64,000 nt of DNA from Bradyrhizobium icense (GTDB taxonomy: Bacteria; Pseudomonadota; Alphaproteobacteria; Rhizobiales; Xanthobacteraceae): positions 1,674,001 to 1,738,000 of the forward strand of contig NZ_CP016428.1 of NCBI RefSeq assembly GCF_001693385.1. Reading direction: 5' to 3'. Of the stretch, positions 38,171 to 48,762 are shown in pieces. The notes below the pieces were generated by a model. The model saw only the letters and a program-made list of their open reading frames with translations, searched no databases and was not told the DNA's origin. Made by a program: the position numbers and the translations under genes. The number at the start of each line of letters is the position of its first letter. Position 1 is the first letter of the stretch.

Positions 38171-39444
38171 TTGACGGACTATGTAATCAAGGTCCCGGAT
38201 GTCGGCGAGGGGATTGCGGAAGCCGAAATTGTCGAACTACGCGTTCGGGTCGGCGACATCATTCGGGAGGACGATGTCGTGGCATCGATCATGACGGATA
38301 AGGCAACCGTCGAGATTCCGTCGCCGATCGAGGGCGAGGTAACCTGGCTGGGAGGGGGCGTCGGAGAGGTCGTTGCGATCGGTGCACCGTTCATCAAAGT
38401 CGCTGGAGCAACGGTCGGAAAAGGCCCCGCAGAAGCCGATGGCCGATCGAGCGCCGTATCTCCGAAGAAGTATCTAGACCGCGGGGATCCGAGGCGGCGA
38501 TTCGTGACAGCGGTCCGGGGCGCCGGCCCGGCCCGCAACCGAGGCGTCCAGCTGGGCCCAATACCGATGATTCGGGTTTGCCGAAGGCGATCCCAACGGC
38601 GTCGCCCTATGTCAGGGCTTACGCGCGCGACCGCGGGGTTGACCTGTCAAAACTTGCTGGCAGCGGACCCTCGGGGCGTATCGTTGTCGAAGACATCGAC
38701 CGTCAATTCTCGGGCGGCACGGCGCACGGGGATCGCCACACACAGGTTGAACGGATCAGGATTACAGGCCTGAGGCGAAAGATTGCGAGCCGCCTGCAAG
38801 GCACCAAGCAGAGAATCCCGCACTTCTCCTATGTCGAAGAAGTCGATGTCAGCGAACTCGAAGCATTGCGTACCATTGCAAACGAACAGGCTGCGGCAGG
38901 AACTTCCAGGCTGACACTACTGCCATTCGTTGTTCAAGCGCTGACCGTCGCACTCCATGAATACCCACGATTGAACGCCCGATTTGAGGATGCTGACGAA
39001 ACACTTGAGGTCCACGCCGGAGTTCACGTCGGAATTGCAACACAGACTTCTGCCGGGCTCATGGTGCCTGTCCTGCGGCATGCAGAAGCCCTTTCGATCC
39101 AGGATTGCGCACAAGAAATCAGCCGTCTTGCGAGCGCGGCGAGATCCGGAAAGATTACTCCTGCCGAGCTAACCGGCTCGACGATCACCGTGACGAGTTT
39201 GGGCGCGCTTGGCGGTGTGGTGACAACGCCGGTCATCAACTCACCCGAGGTCGCCATTATTGGCGTCAACAAGATTGCGACACGCCCCCTGTGGCAGAAC
39301 AATGCATTTCAGCCCCGCAAGGTCATGAACCTGTCGTCGTCCTTTGATCACCGGATTATCGATGGCTGGGATGCCGCCGCATTTATCCAGCGACTCCGGG
39401 TTCTTTTGGAGCATCCTGCCCTCATGTTCATGGGCCGCTCGTGA
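38171..39444 (+). pseudogene. bkdB: 2-oxoacid dehydrogenase E2 (lipoamide acyltransferase), frame broken in linker
   Basis: The start is TTG 38171, with an ideal GGAGG upstream. The first frame holds a complete lipoyl domain (VIKVPDVGEGIAEAEIVEL, IMTDKATVEIPSP with the lipoylated lysine). The second frame, from about 38480, holds the E3-binding domain (ASPYVRAYARDRGVDLSKL..GPSGRIVVEDI) and the full catalytic domain ending in SSSFDHRIIDGWDAAAF. The frames must join between about 38440 and 38580, inside the Pro/Arg-rich linker, so a single indel breaks an otherwise intact 420-residue enzyme. E1 and E3 are intact, so a sequencing error or very recent mutation is likely. Confidence 0.8.
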
Positions 39445-40826
39445 CCCGGCTAACCTGCGAGGTTCTCGTCATCGGAGCCGGTCCGGGCGGCTATGTCTGC
39501 GCTATTCGTGCCGGGCAGCTTGGGCTCGATACCATCATTGTCGAAAAGGATAGCCTGGGCGGCACGTGCCTGAACGTTGGCTGCATTCCTTCCAAGGCGC
39601 TCATACATGCCGCCGAGGAATATCGAAGAGCGGCTGACGTTTCCACCGTCACGGAGACCGGACTTACGGTCGGTGAAGTTGCAATCGATTTGGCCAGGAC
39701 GATGTCCTGGAAGGACGGAATCGTCAGGCGCCTGAATGGGGGCGTTGCCGCGTTATTGCGCAGAGCCAAGGTGAGGGTCCTGAATGGCTCGGCAAGGCTC
39801 CTGGATGGCAAGTCCTGCGCCGTGGCGACTGCCAGCAAAACCCTGGAGATCAGCGCCGAACATATCGTGATTGCGACCGGATCCGAGCCGGTGGAGTTGG
39901 CGCAATTGCCGTTCGGCGGACGTGTCGTCTCCTCGACGGAGATTGTTTCGCTCAAAGCGATTCCTCGAAGCATGGTCGTGATTGGTGCAGGTTACATTGG
40001 CGTCGAACTGGGTATGGCTTACGCCAAACTTGGCACCAGCGTGACGTTACTGGAAGCTGCACCGCAGCTGCTCTCGAATTATGATCCCGAGCTTGTTCGT
40101 CCCGTCGCTTCGAGATTTTCCGAATTGGGAGGCAAGCTCATCCTCGGAGGGAGTGCCGAGGGGATGGGCCCGGACGAGAGGACGCTGCAGGTAAGAATGA
40201 GTTCCGGCGAACAAATCGCCCTGGAGGCGGACGTGTTCCTGGTCAGTGCGGGTCGAAAGGCACGGCTCGATGGTTTCGGTCTGAATCAGCTGGATCTCAT
40301 GCGAGCCGGGAGTTATCTCGCGATCGACGAGCAATGTCGGACCTCAATGCGGCACGTATGGGCCGTCGGCGACGTCACCGGCGAGCCAATGCTCGCTCAT
40401 CGTGCGATGGCGCAGGGCAAGGTAGTGGCTGAAGCGATCGCCGGGTCCAAACGCCGTTTCGAGCCGACCTGCATACCGGCTGTTTGCTACGCAGATCCCG
40501 AAATCGTAACAGTCGGCTTGAATCCAAGTGAAGCCCCAGCCGGATCCAAAACTGCCAAGTTTCCGTTTGCAGCAAACGGGAGATCGCTGACGTCGGGATC
40601 GGAAACCGGCTTTATCCGCATCGTCTACGGCGAAGTCGACCACCGGGTTCTCGGAATTCAGGCGGTCGGAAACGGTGTTGCCGAACTCTCCGCCGCCTTC
40701 GCGCTCTGCATCGAAATGAGATGCCGGATTGAGGATGTTGCCCTCACAATTCACGCACATCCGACGCTCGGGGAGGCGTTTCAGGAAGCGGCGCTGCTCG
40801 CATCAGGTGACGGCTTGCACGGCTAA
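39441..40826 (+). CDS. lpdA: dihydrolipoyl dehydrogenase (E3)
   Basis: A 461-residue flavoprotein disulfide reductase with FAD motif [21 protein letters not shown], redox-active [15 protein letters not shown] (C43, C48), NAD motif [21 protein letters not shown] and the C-terminal HAHPTLGE His-Glu dyad. It reoxidises the lipoyl group of E2 with NAD. GTG 39441 overlaps the E2 stop by four bases, so it is translationally coupled. Confidence 0.95.
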   Translation: MTRLTCEVLVIGAGPGGYVCAIRAGQLGLDTIIVEKDSLGGTCLNVGCIPSKALIHAAEEYRRAADVSTVTETGLTVGEVAIDLARTMSWKDGIVRRLNGGVAALLRRAKVRVLNGSARLLDGKSCAVATASKTLEISAEHIVIATGSEPVELAQLPFGGRVVSSTEIVSLKAIPRSMVVIGAGYIGVELGMAYAKLGTSVTLLEAAPQLLSNYDPELVRPVASRFSELGGKLILGGSAEGMGPDERTLQVRMSSGEQIALEADVFLVSAGRKARLDGFGLNQLDLMRAGSYLAIDEQCRTSMRHVWAVGDVTGEPMLAHRAMAQGKVVAEAIAGSKRRFEPTCIPAVCYADPEIVTVGLNPSEAPAGSKTAKFPFAANGRSLTSGSETGFIRIVYGEVDHRVLGIQAVGNGVAELSAAFALCIEMRCRIEDVALTIHAHPTLGEAFQEAALLASGDGLHG

Positions 40827-41080
40827 CGCCATGTCGCGCATGCCTGGCGAGAAAGATTGTTCAAATAATTATTGGTGCGAGGAAACCAGCACAAAAGAAG
40901 GCGTTTGGGACGCTCACAAGAACGTTTGACTCCTCTTTCGCGGATACGAAGTGCTTTCTTTTGTCCATGAAGACCACGGTGTGTTGGTCGACCAATGGTG
41001 CCGGCGCTCGTTTTACTCTCTCTTATTTTTTCTTGCGTAGGTCATCAATCCAGGATCTGGACCGATATTTGGATGTGCAG

Positions 41081-43120
41081 ATGGCTATCATCGACAGAAT
41101 TGCTCCGCGCCGCATCTTCTCTGCCGTGCGTCTTGGATTTCGCGGCAAGGTGACACTGGGATTCGCCGTTGTCGTCGTGATCTCCGCACTCAGCATGGAG
41201 GTCGCATACCTGGCCTTTTCAAGAATCGCCGTGGCAGTTTCCTCCAATGGCGAAGTCAGCGTCGACTCCGAACTCGTCAGCAGTATCGATCGGGATCTGG
41301 TATCGTATCAGGGGCTGGTTCGCTACTTCGCCGTAACCGGTAAGGACGCCGACGCCGATGCCGCCCTTCGGGCGGAAGAAAGACTCGCGACCGCCATGGA
41401 AAAGGCCCGGACTGCCGCTTCGCTTCAGACGAGGTTGGGGCAGGTAGAGAATCTGGCGCAAAAATTCGGCCAGTTCCGGAAAAAATTTGCCGATTTGCTG
41501 CAGGCCCAGCGCAATATCGCTTCACTTTCTTCAAAGATCCGGGCGACGACCGCTAACACCCGCAAACAGAACGAGGAACTCCTCGCCAACGCGGCGATAG
41601 CCGGCGTCGCTCCGGTGGAATTTGGCGCAAGGCAGTTCGGAAAACAGTTCGCTGAAGTATCAGCCCTTGCGAATGCCTTTATTGCCAAGCCGGATTTCTC
41701 GATTTCCGAGATGGTCAAGTCACGGCTCGCCGAACTGGATGAAAATCTGGGAGCGGCGTCAACAGGTGATGAGGATATCCAGGGGAAAGTCCGGGAAACG
41801 AAAGCGTCGCTTTCGTCTTATGCCGGCTCTTTTTCGGCGCTGGTACGGGAATCCCAATTGATTCTGGATCTCGTCGGGGCGACAGGCAAGCTTGCCGAGC
41901 AGATCACTTTCGAAGCACTTGCGCTTAAGTCTGACCTTTCGGTGGATCAGCGAAGTCTTGAGAACCTGACCGCTTCCATCGTGGCTGAAACCAAGACTCT
42001 GGTCGCGCTGCTGGGTTTCGGAGGTCTGTTATTGGGCGCAGTCTTGGCTTGGGGAATCGGACGAGGGATAGCCAGGCCCATGATCCTGATGTGCGCCGCC
42101 ATGCGCGACCTGGCGGCTGGAAACCTTGATCGCGTCCTGCCCGGTCTTGGGCGCAGCGATGAGATCGGTGAAATGGCCGCGGCGGTCGAGATGTTCAAGG
42201 AGGAAGCTCTCAGGAAAGCCGCGCGGGACACTGCCGAACGGGAGCAGCGGCAGATCGCAGATCGCGAGGCGCGGCAGAAAGAGTTTGTCGGCTTTGCCGA
42301 CAGGTTCGAGACCGCCGTAGGTTCAATTGTTAGCAGCGTATCTTCCTCTGCCGAAGAGCTCCAGGCCTTCGCGGGAAAATTGCAGAGAAACGCCGCATCG
42401 GCGCAACAATTGTCTGGCCGGGTAGCTGGAGCATCCGAGCAGGCATCGTCGAATGTGAAATCTGTTGCGGCAGCGACAGAAGAGCTGTCGATGTCGGTAA
42501 ATGAAATCAGGCAGCGGGTTCGGGAGTCGAACGGGATTGCAAGCGGCGCGGTGGATCAGGCGCGGCACACGGACGTCGAGATGAGAAGGCTGGCCGAGGC
42601 CGCGCAGCGAATTGGCGATGTCGTCAAGCTTATTGCAGAGATCTCCGATCAAACGAATCTACTCGCGCTGAATGCAACGATTGAGGCGGCCCGCGCGGGG
42701 GAGGCGGGACGAGGGTTTGCGGTCGTCGCGGCTGAAGTAAAGTCCCTGGCGAGTCAGACCTCAAAGGCGACGCATGAGATCGCGGCCCAGGTGATTGGAA
42801 TACAGGGTGCGACGCAAAGCTCTGTCGGCGCGATCAAGGACATCGGCTCGACGATAGAACGGATTTCCGCAATTTCGTTGGCCATAACCGCCGCGATGGA
42901 TCAGCAAAGCGCCGCCTCGGAGGAGATTGCGCGAAATATTCAGCATGTTGCGGTCGGCACGCGGGCAGTAACCGACGATATCCATGGTGTAAACGAGGCA
43001 GCAGTGGAAACGGGGGCGGCGTCTGAGCATGTGCTCGGTTCAGCGAAGTCTCTGGCTCGCGAGGGAGCTCAGCTGCGTGGAGAACTCGAACGGTTCATGG
43101 AGAGTGTTCGGACAACCTAA
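41081..43120 (+). CDS. methyl-accepting chemotaxis protein
   Basis: A 679-residue chemoreceptor. Span 1 is at about residues 22-46, followed by a long helical periplasmic sensor (about 47-300) and span 2 at about 305-327. A HAMP domain follows ([41 protein letters not shown]), then the signalling domain with the hairpin tip [20 protein letters not shown] (about 520). The sensor is helical, like bundle-type domains; the ligand is unknown, possibly an organic acid given the neighbours. ATG 41081 is favoured over an upstream start at 40961, whose extension is not conserved-looking. It is a separate unit from the bkd operon. Confidence 0.9.
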   Translation: MAIIDRIAPRRIFSAVRLGFRGKVTLGFAVVVVISALSMEVAYLAFSRIAVAVSSNGEVSVDSELVSSIDRDLVSYQGLVRYFAVTGKDADADAALRAEERLATAMEKARTAASLQTRLGQVENLAQKFGQFRKKFADLLQAQRNIASLSSKIRATTANTRKQNEELLANAAIAGVAPVEFGARQFGKQFAEVSALANAFIAKPDFSISEMVKSRLAELDENLGAASTGDEDIQGKVRETKASLSSYAGSFSALVRESQLILDLVGATGKLAEQITFEALALKSDLSVDQRSLENLTASIVAETKTLVALLGFGGLLLGAVLAWGIGRGIARPMILMCAAMRDLAAGNLDRVLPGLGRSDEIGEMAAAVEMFKEEALRKAARDTAEREQRQIADREARQKEFVGFADRFETAVGSIVSSVSSSAEELQAFAGKLQRNAASAQQLSGRVAGASEQASSNVKSVAAATEELSMSVNEIRQRVRESNGIASGAVDQARHTDVEMRRLAEAAQRIGDVVKLIAEISDQTNLLALNATIEAARAGEAGRGFAVVAAEVKSLASQTSKATHEIAAQVIGIQGATQSSVGAIKDIGSTIERISAISLAITAAMDQQSAASEEIARNIQHVAVGTRAVTDDIHGVNEAAVETGAASEHVLGSAKSLAREGAQLRGELERFMESVRTT

Positions 43121-43309
43121 ACCTGACTGTCGGAGCCCGCGCGGACGTCAATTTGCCGCGCTCAGAAATGACGCCGTTCTGAAGAATTAGGAACCGTCAC
43201 GCTATGTCTGGGTGGACCGACGACGAACCGATGAGGACGCTTGCAGGGACACTGGCAACATCAAGTCGTCAGTCGGCACGTACGAAGAGCGGCCGGCTAC
43301 CACCGAATA

Positions 43310-43500
43310 TAGCAATCATATTGCGAGTCGTCGCTCTTCGCGCATGTTGCGCTCATGGCGATGGTCTTGACCGATATCGTCCACCTGGCGGTAGGTTAAT
43401 TCCCTCATTGGGCGGTTGTGGATGCGCTGTTGCCGAGCATCGCGCCGCCACCCGATCGCGATTCGTGTCCAAGATAAGAGCATTCTTCTGATGCGTGGAT
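43310..43500 (-). pseudogene. DUF1127-like small protein remnant, copy 1
   Basis: Leftward translation shows RELTYRQVDDIGQDH.., the DUF1127 signature (basic stretch plus L-x-x-R-x-L-x-DIG). The preceding half is in another frame. The same 190-base block, at roughly three-quarters identity, recurs at 45850-46045. DUF1127 proteins are 50-90 residue proteins of Alphaproteobacteria implicated in RNA and phosphate metabolism. This copy is broken. Confidence 0.45.
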
Positions 43501-43715
43501 CATTCATAGTGTCGAGCCGTCCTTCAGCAACCGAGAACTGGAAGCTATTGCACGCATCTTCTGGCCCGGCTCCTGAATTCTGCCAGGGGAGCGATTGGTT
43601 CGTGGCAGCTGTCCGAGCGGAAAATGTATTCAGCGCCGCGGCACCGTACGCAACGGAGCAGGTCAATTGGCTGTCGATCGTGCGTCCATCGTCCGGAAGG
43701 CCCCGACCCGCTCAC

Positions 43716-44072
43716 CGGTCGGCTCATCGTTCCTCAGTCATTCAAGGACGTCGATGTGCTGCCCGGTGCAATCACAATCTAGGAGCGGCACGGGGCCAAG
43801 GTTTACGTCGACAAGAAGGACGAAACACTTCCGTCTACCACCAATCGGGAAACGGCCGCGATTCTTCGCAGTCGGATCAAGCAATGCAGCAAGTTCATCC
43901 TGCTTACCACGATCAATTCGAAGGACAGTCGCTGGGTCCCGTGGGAGCTCGGGCTTGCCGACGGCTTTCGCCAAATGCTCAATGTTGCGATCTTTCCTGG
44001 CGTGGACAGCGCCTGGTCTGGAACCAGGAGACCAACACCGCGACCGAACTCGCGACCTGGCTGCGGCGCTAG
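43716..44072 (+). pseudogene. TIR-domain protein remnant
   Basis: Frames here spell FLSHS, then KDVDVLPGAI, a stop, HGAKVYVDKKDETLPSTTNRETAAILRSRI and CSKFILLTTINSKDSRWVPWELGLADGF, NVAIFPG. This is the order of a bacterial TIR-like domain, including the acidic WEL motif. At least one frameshift and one in-frame stop are present. Bacterial TIR domains act as NAD-degrading or signal-producing effectors in phage defence. Only the domain core survives, with no partner gene nearby. Confidence 0.65.
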
Positions 44073-44167
44073 TGGCGGCAGTCGCAGCCATACCGCGCGC
44101 CATTAACGTCGCCAAATCGGAGGTGCTTCTCGCCCCCGCTTATAGTTGCAGCATCGCGTCGCGGCTT

Positions 44168-44376
44168 CATCTTCATCGGCCATGCTGCGCCAAATCTACG
44201 CCAATGCACGTTTGAACCCGCAGCGTTGCAGCGGTCTGAATCCTTACCGCAGGCTCGAAGCCGATTGCGACAATCGCTAGAAGCGATCCGGGACGGAGCG
44301 AGCAGTGTGTTTGCCTCCAGATCCGCATGCCAGCGAGTATCGTTCCAAGCTGAAACAAGAGGGGTTGTCGACTGGT
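44168..44376 (+). repeat. 210-bp dispersed repeat, copy 2
   Basis: Nearly identical to 4556-4765 in the same orientation; the copies differ by a few substitutions and a one-base length change. Copy 2 is flanked on the left by the TIR remnant and on the right by a fragment resembling an IS630-type transposase. No inverted termini or target duplication were recognised, so its class is undetermined. Confidence 0.8.
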
Positions 44377-44482
44377 CGGAAATCTGTTTTTCTCGCACCA
44401 CGATCCGCTGTATACGCGCGGCGTCGCCGGTTTGCAGCGCCGGCTGGCCCGAGCTGTTGTCGACGATCCGGTACTCCGCGCC

Positions 44483-44540
44483 GGGCTCGGCTTGCAGCCG
44501 CACCATAGCCAGACATTCAAGCTATCGAGCGATCCGACCT
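44483..44540 (+). mobile_element. IS630-family transposase sliver (tentative)
   Basis: A rightward frame reads LGLQPHHSQTFKLSSDP, which matches the stretch linking the DNA-binding and DDE domains of IS630-family transposases (GLxPHxxxTFKLSxDP). Nothing else of the transposase is seen on either side. At best it is a 20-residue relic next to the 210-bp repeat. Confidence 0.4.
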
Positions 44541-44583
44541 GGTGTGGCGAACTTTCGACTCACGTGACTAGGGCTTGCGCGCG

Positions 44584-45003
44584 TTAGTCCGTCGTTTTCA
44601 CGACGCTGAATGTGCCGCTGGCCCGCGCACATCGCACACCATCGGCAGTAACAACGCATTGCGCGAAGCAGAGGCTCCTGCCGACTTTGATGACGTCGGT
44701 TTCGATCGCAATCCATTGCCCGATCTTTGCCGAGCTGATGAAATCGATCGAAAGGCTGGCGGTTAACAACCGTGTTTTGCCGTCCCGCTTCATGCCGCAA
44801 CTCAATCCCATCGCGTTGTCGGCGAGCGTCGTGATGAAGCCGCCATGGGCGAGGCCGCGCGAGTTGGTGTGCGGCTCCGCCAGCCGCACGCCGAGAATGA
44901 CAGCGTCTGGCGTCCTCTTGTAGTAGATCGGCTCCCAGGGTGCCGTGAGCGGGCTTGGCCGAACGTGAGGCTCGAAGCCTTCGGGAATATGGGTAGCGGT
45001 CAT
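44584..45003 (-). CDS. PaaI-family hotdog thioesterase
   Basis: A 139-residue hotdog-fold thioesterase with the active-site segment HTNSRGLAHGGFITTLADNAMGLS (Asn, His-Gly-Gly, acidic residue), then LLTASLSIDFISSAKIGQWIAIETDVIKVGRSLCFAQC. Such enzymes hydrolyse aryl- or acyl-CoA thioesters, often to release stalled intermediates of CoA pathways. ATG 45003 follows GAGAG. It is one of the few intact genes in this debris-rich stretch. Confidence 0.85.
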   Translation of the reverse strand: MTATHIPEGFEPHVRPSPLTAPWEPIYYKRTPDAVILGVRLAEPHTNSRGLAHGGFITTLADNAMGLSCGMKRDGKTRLLTASLSIDFISSAKIGQWIAIETDVIKVGRSLCFAQCVVTADGVRCARASGTFSVVKTTD

Positions 45004-45061
45004 GCATGGCTCTCATTGGTTGTCGGCGGGCTTCGCTATGGAACGCGATCACCGTGCGCAA

Positions 45062-45606
45062 CTACAAAGTTTTAAACGAGATTTCAGCATCCGTTTTTCT
45101 ATAAGGTCGCGATGTTCTCAGGCGCCATCCGCCTCCGGCTGCCCGATCGACAATTGTCGGTTGCAGCCCGAACGGCTCCGGCGTGACGCCCCGAATCCAG
45201 AGCTCCATCCGATCGACAGCGACTTCGATGAATGCCGCGTTCGCACGATCGGTTTCGGTCGCGAAATGGACATCATATCCCTTCTTCCAAAGTCGAGTGA
45301 CATCTGACGTTTCGTTGATCAAAGTCGCCAAACCGTCGAGAGCGGCGAAAGCCTGGTCAGAAGAAATGTGAGTTTCACGGCTGGGATATCGGACACTTTG
45401 CGGGAGCGGCCGTCCGTCAGGAAAAGAATCTTCCAGCTGTTCCGGTCGGCGGTCGGTAGCACGCGCCCCATTGGACGCGCGTTGGCGCCTCCGGCCTCTG
45501 ATAGGGTTATTAGCCAGCAATCTGGCGCGCTTCGGATCAGATTTTCGGCAGCCGCGAGGAGCCGGCTGACTTCCCCATTCCGGAGTTCGTCTTCAGCGGG
45601 CGGCAT
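45062..45606 (-). pseudogene. general-stress-type pyridoxamine-phosphate-oxidase-like protein, frameshifted
   Basis: The first frame (from 45606) reads LLAAAENLIRSAPDCWLITLSEAGGANARPMGRVLP and WKILFLTDGRSRKVSDI. A shift near 45360 leads to FAALDGLATLINETSDVTRLWKKGYDVHF and VAVDRMELWIRGVTPEPFG to the stop at 45062. Joined, it is a complete protein of about 180 residues of the stress-protein-26 type of flavin split barrels, broken by one lesion. It is not closely related to the gene at 20052. Confidence 0.75.
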
Positions 45607-45770
45607 GAGAAGACCCTCCGGCTAGCGGTCTAGCATCTCTTTCGGCTCGGCGCGCACGGACGGAGCTGTGGAGCCGGGACGTTGCCGACGAGAAAAGATC
45701 GAAGACCGCGCAAAACCGCCGTCGGCGACCCGAATGACTTCGCGAATGATGTGAAAGCATTGAGGGATTC

Positions 45771-46040
45771 TCAAAATCTCGAACGATGAAACGTTTGGTT
45801 GGCAACATCAAACCGCCGGCATCGATGGGGTGCCGACGAAAAGCACGCGGCCTTCACCGAATGTAGTCTGGCGAGTTTCCGCTCTTCGCGCGTTGTGCTC
45901 CGACGATGACCTAGACCGATATCGTCCAACTGGCGTTGGGACAGGTCCCCCCATCGCGCGATTGTGCATGCGCTGCTGTCGAGTGCCGCGCCACCAACAG
46001 ATCGCAATTCGTGTCCGAGGCGCGAGTACTCTTCTGACAT
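45771..46040 (-). CDS. possible DUF1127-like small protein, copy 2
   Basis: From ATG 46040 an 89-residue frame contains ARWGDLSQRQLDDIGLGHRR, the DUF1127 core, after an N-terminus EYSRLGHELRSVGGAALDS. The last 30 residues are atypical and no ribosome site is visible, so it may be a remnant. A diverged, clearly broken copy lies at 43310-43500. Confidence 0.35.
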   Translation of the reverse strand: MSEEYSRLGHELRSVGGAALDSSACTIARWGDLSQRQLDDIGLGHRRSTTREERKLARLHSVKAACFSSAPHRCRRFDVANQTFHRSRF

Positions 46041-46045
46041 ACGGA

Positions 46046-46689
46046 TAGTGCATAACGCAGAAAAGTCCTTCAGCGATCGACTTCCGATAGCTATCGAATC
46101 TATCGTCACACCCGTCTCAACGATTCATGACGCCAGGATGGCTATCGCGCAGCCGGTCCGTCGGCTGCATGAACGGTAAAAGTGGTGGGCATCGGTGGTT
46201 CGTTGCTGATAGAATGTTTTGCGTCGATCCGTTGCCAGTGCTTGCTTCATCCGTAAAATAGCAAGACAGACAAGAACCGAACATCGAATTATTCGCAAGA
46301 CGAGGTTCATCAAACCGGAATGCTGGAGGCCAGTGGCAGTGTAGCGCGAGCTTCTCTTTGGTTGCGCCTCCAGGATTTTAACCCAGTTGAATCTTGGACC
46401 GACCAGAAAACCAAAATTGCGCGCCGCTTGACGACTGAGCCGCCGAAAGCGCGCTCCCGTGCGATTTTCCGCGATATTGTTTGCTCGCCGCCGATATCGG
46501 AGCTAGGCCGTGAACCCATAAATCTGCCAGCGCACGGCTTGCCAGAGTCCGCTATGCCTCGATAGCGACCAAATTCTGCAGCGCAGCTAAATGACGCGAA
46601 GGGCCAATACCTGACACGACTTTACGTCGCCGCAATGTCGGTTAGACTGCGGTCCTCGCGCCGGTTTGTGACTTTATCCAAGAGCAACA
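46046..46689. other. gene-free region before alpha/beta hydrolase
   Basis: About 640 bases with no recognisable coding sequence on either strand. It is decayed-looking, AT-richer in places, and without clear repeats. The promoter of the hydrolase gene is expected near its right end. Confidence 0.4.
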
Positions 46690-47412
46690 ATGACATCTTC
46701 AACTCCGCGGACTTTCGTTCTTGTGCATGGCGCAGGACATGGCAGTTGGTCTTGGAAACGTGTTCGACGATTGCTCGCTGTCAAAGGGCATGAGGTGCTG
46801 ACTCCAACGCTTACAGGCGTCGGTGAACGTTCCCATTTGTTGAGTAAAGGCATCACTCTTCACACTCACATAGCCGATGTCGTGAATCTTTTTCGATGGG
46901 AAGACATAAGTGATGCCGTACTAGTCGGACACTCCTATGCTGGTTGGGTCATCACGGGAGCAACGGAGCACATCGGCGAGCGTCTCTCCGGGATCGTCTA
47001 CCTCGACGCTTTTCTGCCAGAAGACGGCCAGCGGCCATATGACGTTTTGCCAGAAATGCAACAGACCGCGATCGCGGCTGCGTTGAACCGGGGTGACGTA
47101 GCAAGACCCGGCGCTACCAGTGCGCTGCTGAGGATCCAAAGCTCTGACGATGCGGCGTGGGTGGACCAAAAAATGACGCCGCATCCCGTAGCCGTAACGA
47201 TGGATAGAATCAAATTGACAGGAGCCGTCGAACGAATTGGGAAAAAACTTTTCGTTCGCACACCGCAATTCGCGAGCCCGGCATACGACGCCGCACTTGA
47301 GCGATGCAAAAACACCAGGGGCTGGCGAACTACAGTCCTTCACAACTGTGGTCACGACCCGCACATCGACTGCCCCGAAGTAGTAAGTGATTTGCTGGAA
47401 GAGATGCTTTGA
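46690..47412 (+). CDS. alpha/beta hydrolase, esterase-like
   Basis: A 240-residue alpha/beta hydrolase with oxyanion segment VLVHGAGHGSWSWKRV (residue 11), nucleophile elbow LVGHSYAGWV (about S86) and catalytic histidine in HNCGHDPHIDCPE near the end. The short form with VHGAGHGSW and LTGVGERSHLL resembles salicylate-ester/hydroxynitrile-lyase-like esterases. Substrate unknown. It is isolated between debris and the IS5-type element, with a weak ribosome site. Confidence 0.85.
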   Translation: MTSSTPRTFVLVHGAGHGSWSWKRVRRLLAVKGHEVLTPTLTGVGERSHLLSKGITLHTHIADVVNLFRWEDISDAVLVGHSYAGWVITGATEHIGERLSGIVYLDAFLPEDGQRPYDVLPEMQQTAIAAALNRGDVARPGATSALLRIQSSDDAAWVDQKMTPHPVAVTMDRIKLTGAVERIGKKLFVRTPQFASPAYDAALERCKNTRGWRTTVLHNCGHDPHIDCPEVVSDLLEEML

Positions 47413-47597
47413 GAACGGCCTACGCTCGGCAGACTACCCTTCGAAGTCCGCTTCGGGTCAATCGCGACTTGGGCGAGCCGGCAGCGAGTCCGGTCACGTC
47501 CGCTGCGCCGCCGAAAGCGGAAGTCAATTCAGAGCATTAGCGACATGGTGACGGGGGCATTGCGGGTTGATGGCGCTGCCCAAGACGTGATTCAAGC

Positions 47598-48401
47598 TCC
47601 GAACCGGAGCCTCGAATCATGCGCTACGAACTCAACGACTATGAATGGACCGCCATCAAACCTATGCTGCCGGACAAACCGCGTGGTGTTCGGCGTGTAA
47701 ATGACCGTCGCGTGCTCAATGGCATCTTTTGGGTCCTGCGTTCAGGTGCGCCATGGCGCGACCTGCCGGAGAACTACGGTCCCCGCACCACCTGTTACAA
47801 TCGCTTCGTTCGGTGGCGACGGGCTGGCGTCTGGGACCACATCATGGACGCACTGGCTGCCGGTCATGACGCGGCGGTGCAAATGATCGATACCTCCATC
47901 GTGCGCGTGCATCAGCACGGAGCCTGTATCGCGGACAACAATCAGGAAGATATGGGTCGCTCACGAGGTGGCCTGACCAGCAAGATTCACGCGGTGGTGG
48001 ACACCAATGGCCTGCCGGTCCATCTCGCCCTCACGCCCGGTGAGGCGCATGACAACCGGCTGTGTTCGGTTCTGCTCAGCGCATTGCTTCCCAAGACGAT
48101 GCTGCTCGCGGATCGCGGCTACGACGCCGACTGGATCAGGGAGCTTGCCCGCCAGCAAGGAGCATGGGCGGCCATTCCGCCGAAACGAAATCGCAAAGAC
48201 CCGATCTGCTTCAGTCCGTATCGGTATCGCGCACGCAATTTGATCGAACGATTCTTCAACAAGATCAAGCAATGTCGGCGTGTCGCGACCCGATACGACA
48301 AACTCGCAGCCAACTATCTTGCGTTCGTCAAACTCGCATCAATCCGAATTTGGCTGCGTGCATGCCCTAGTGGCCTTCCAACACTTTCATTGTGCGCGTA
48401 A
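47598..48401 (+). mobile_element. IS5-family (IS427 group) transposase gene
   Basis: An unbroken 260-residue transposase (coding part 47619-48401) with IS5/IS427 features: N-terminal LNDYEWTAIKPMLP, FWVLRSGAPWRDLPENYG, and a DDE triad in MIDTSIVRVHQHG (D91), LADRGYDADWI (D165) and NLIERFFNKIKQCRRVATRYDK (E210). A small GCTCCG-AAC-CGGAGC hairpin sits at 47598, just before the start. The last dozen residues after IRIWLRA differ from the usual ending and no terminal inverted repeats were recognised, so the element may be cut at its right end. A fragment of the same gene lies at 60524-60556. Confidence 0.88.
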
Positions 48402-48762
48402 GACCTGAGCTTGCCCAGTCACTCGCGTACCGCATCAAGCGGATGATTGAAGAACGTAGCGTAAGTTGGTCTGGTGTGGGGAAAGGCGGTAGCGCTCCCC
48501 CGCTACCACGGGCCACGATTGTGCACGCCAACTACGATTTCGTACGATTTGCTACGCTCGATGGTAGCACCAAGAGCCGGTCGACGCTCAAAGCCGATGC
48601 CGACGGCGCCTTGGCCGGTCAGAGGGCCACTCTGATTGTAGATGTGCTCCGGCCCTAGAAAATGCCCCCCGCCACGCGCATCCGCGGCGTAGGCCTTTGG
48701 CGTTGGCAAACGCCTCCGTGTCTCTGCCAGGTGCGAGCGCATCGTCGGCACACCGAGCGCGG
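48402..48762. other. region right of IS5-type transposase
   Basis: About 360 bases. An 89-codon rightward frame (48392-48658) and an overlapping leftward frame have no family match. It probably represents sequence displaced or truncated by the insertion. Confidence 0.4.

Noticed and set aside
48392..48658. 89-codon rightward frame after the transposase
   Set aside because: It overlaps an equally open leftward frame. Neither resembles a known family, and it overlaps the end of the transposase gene.
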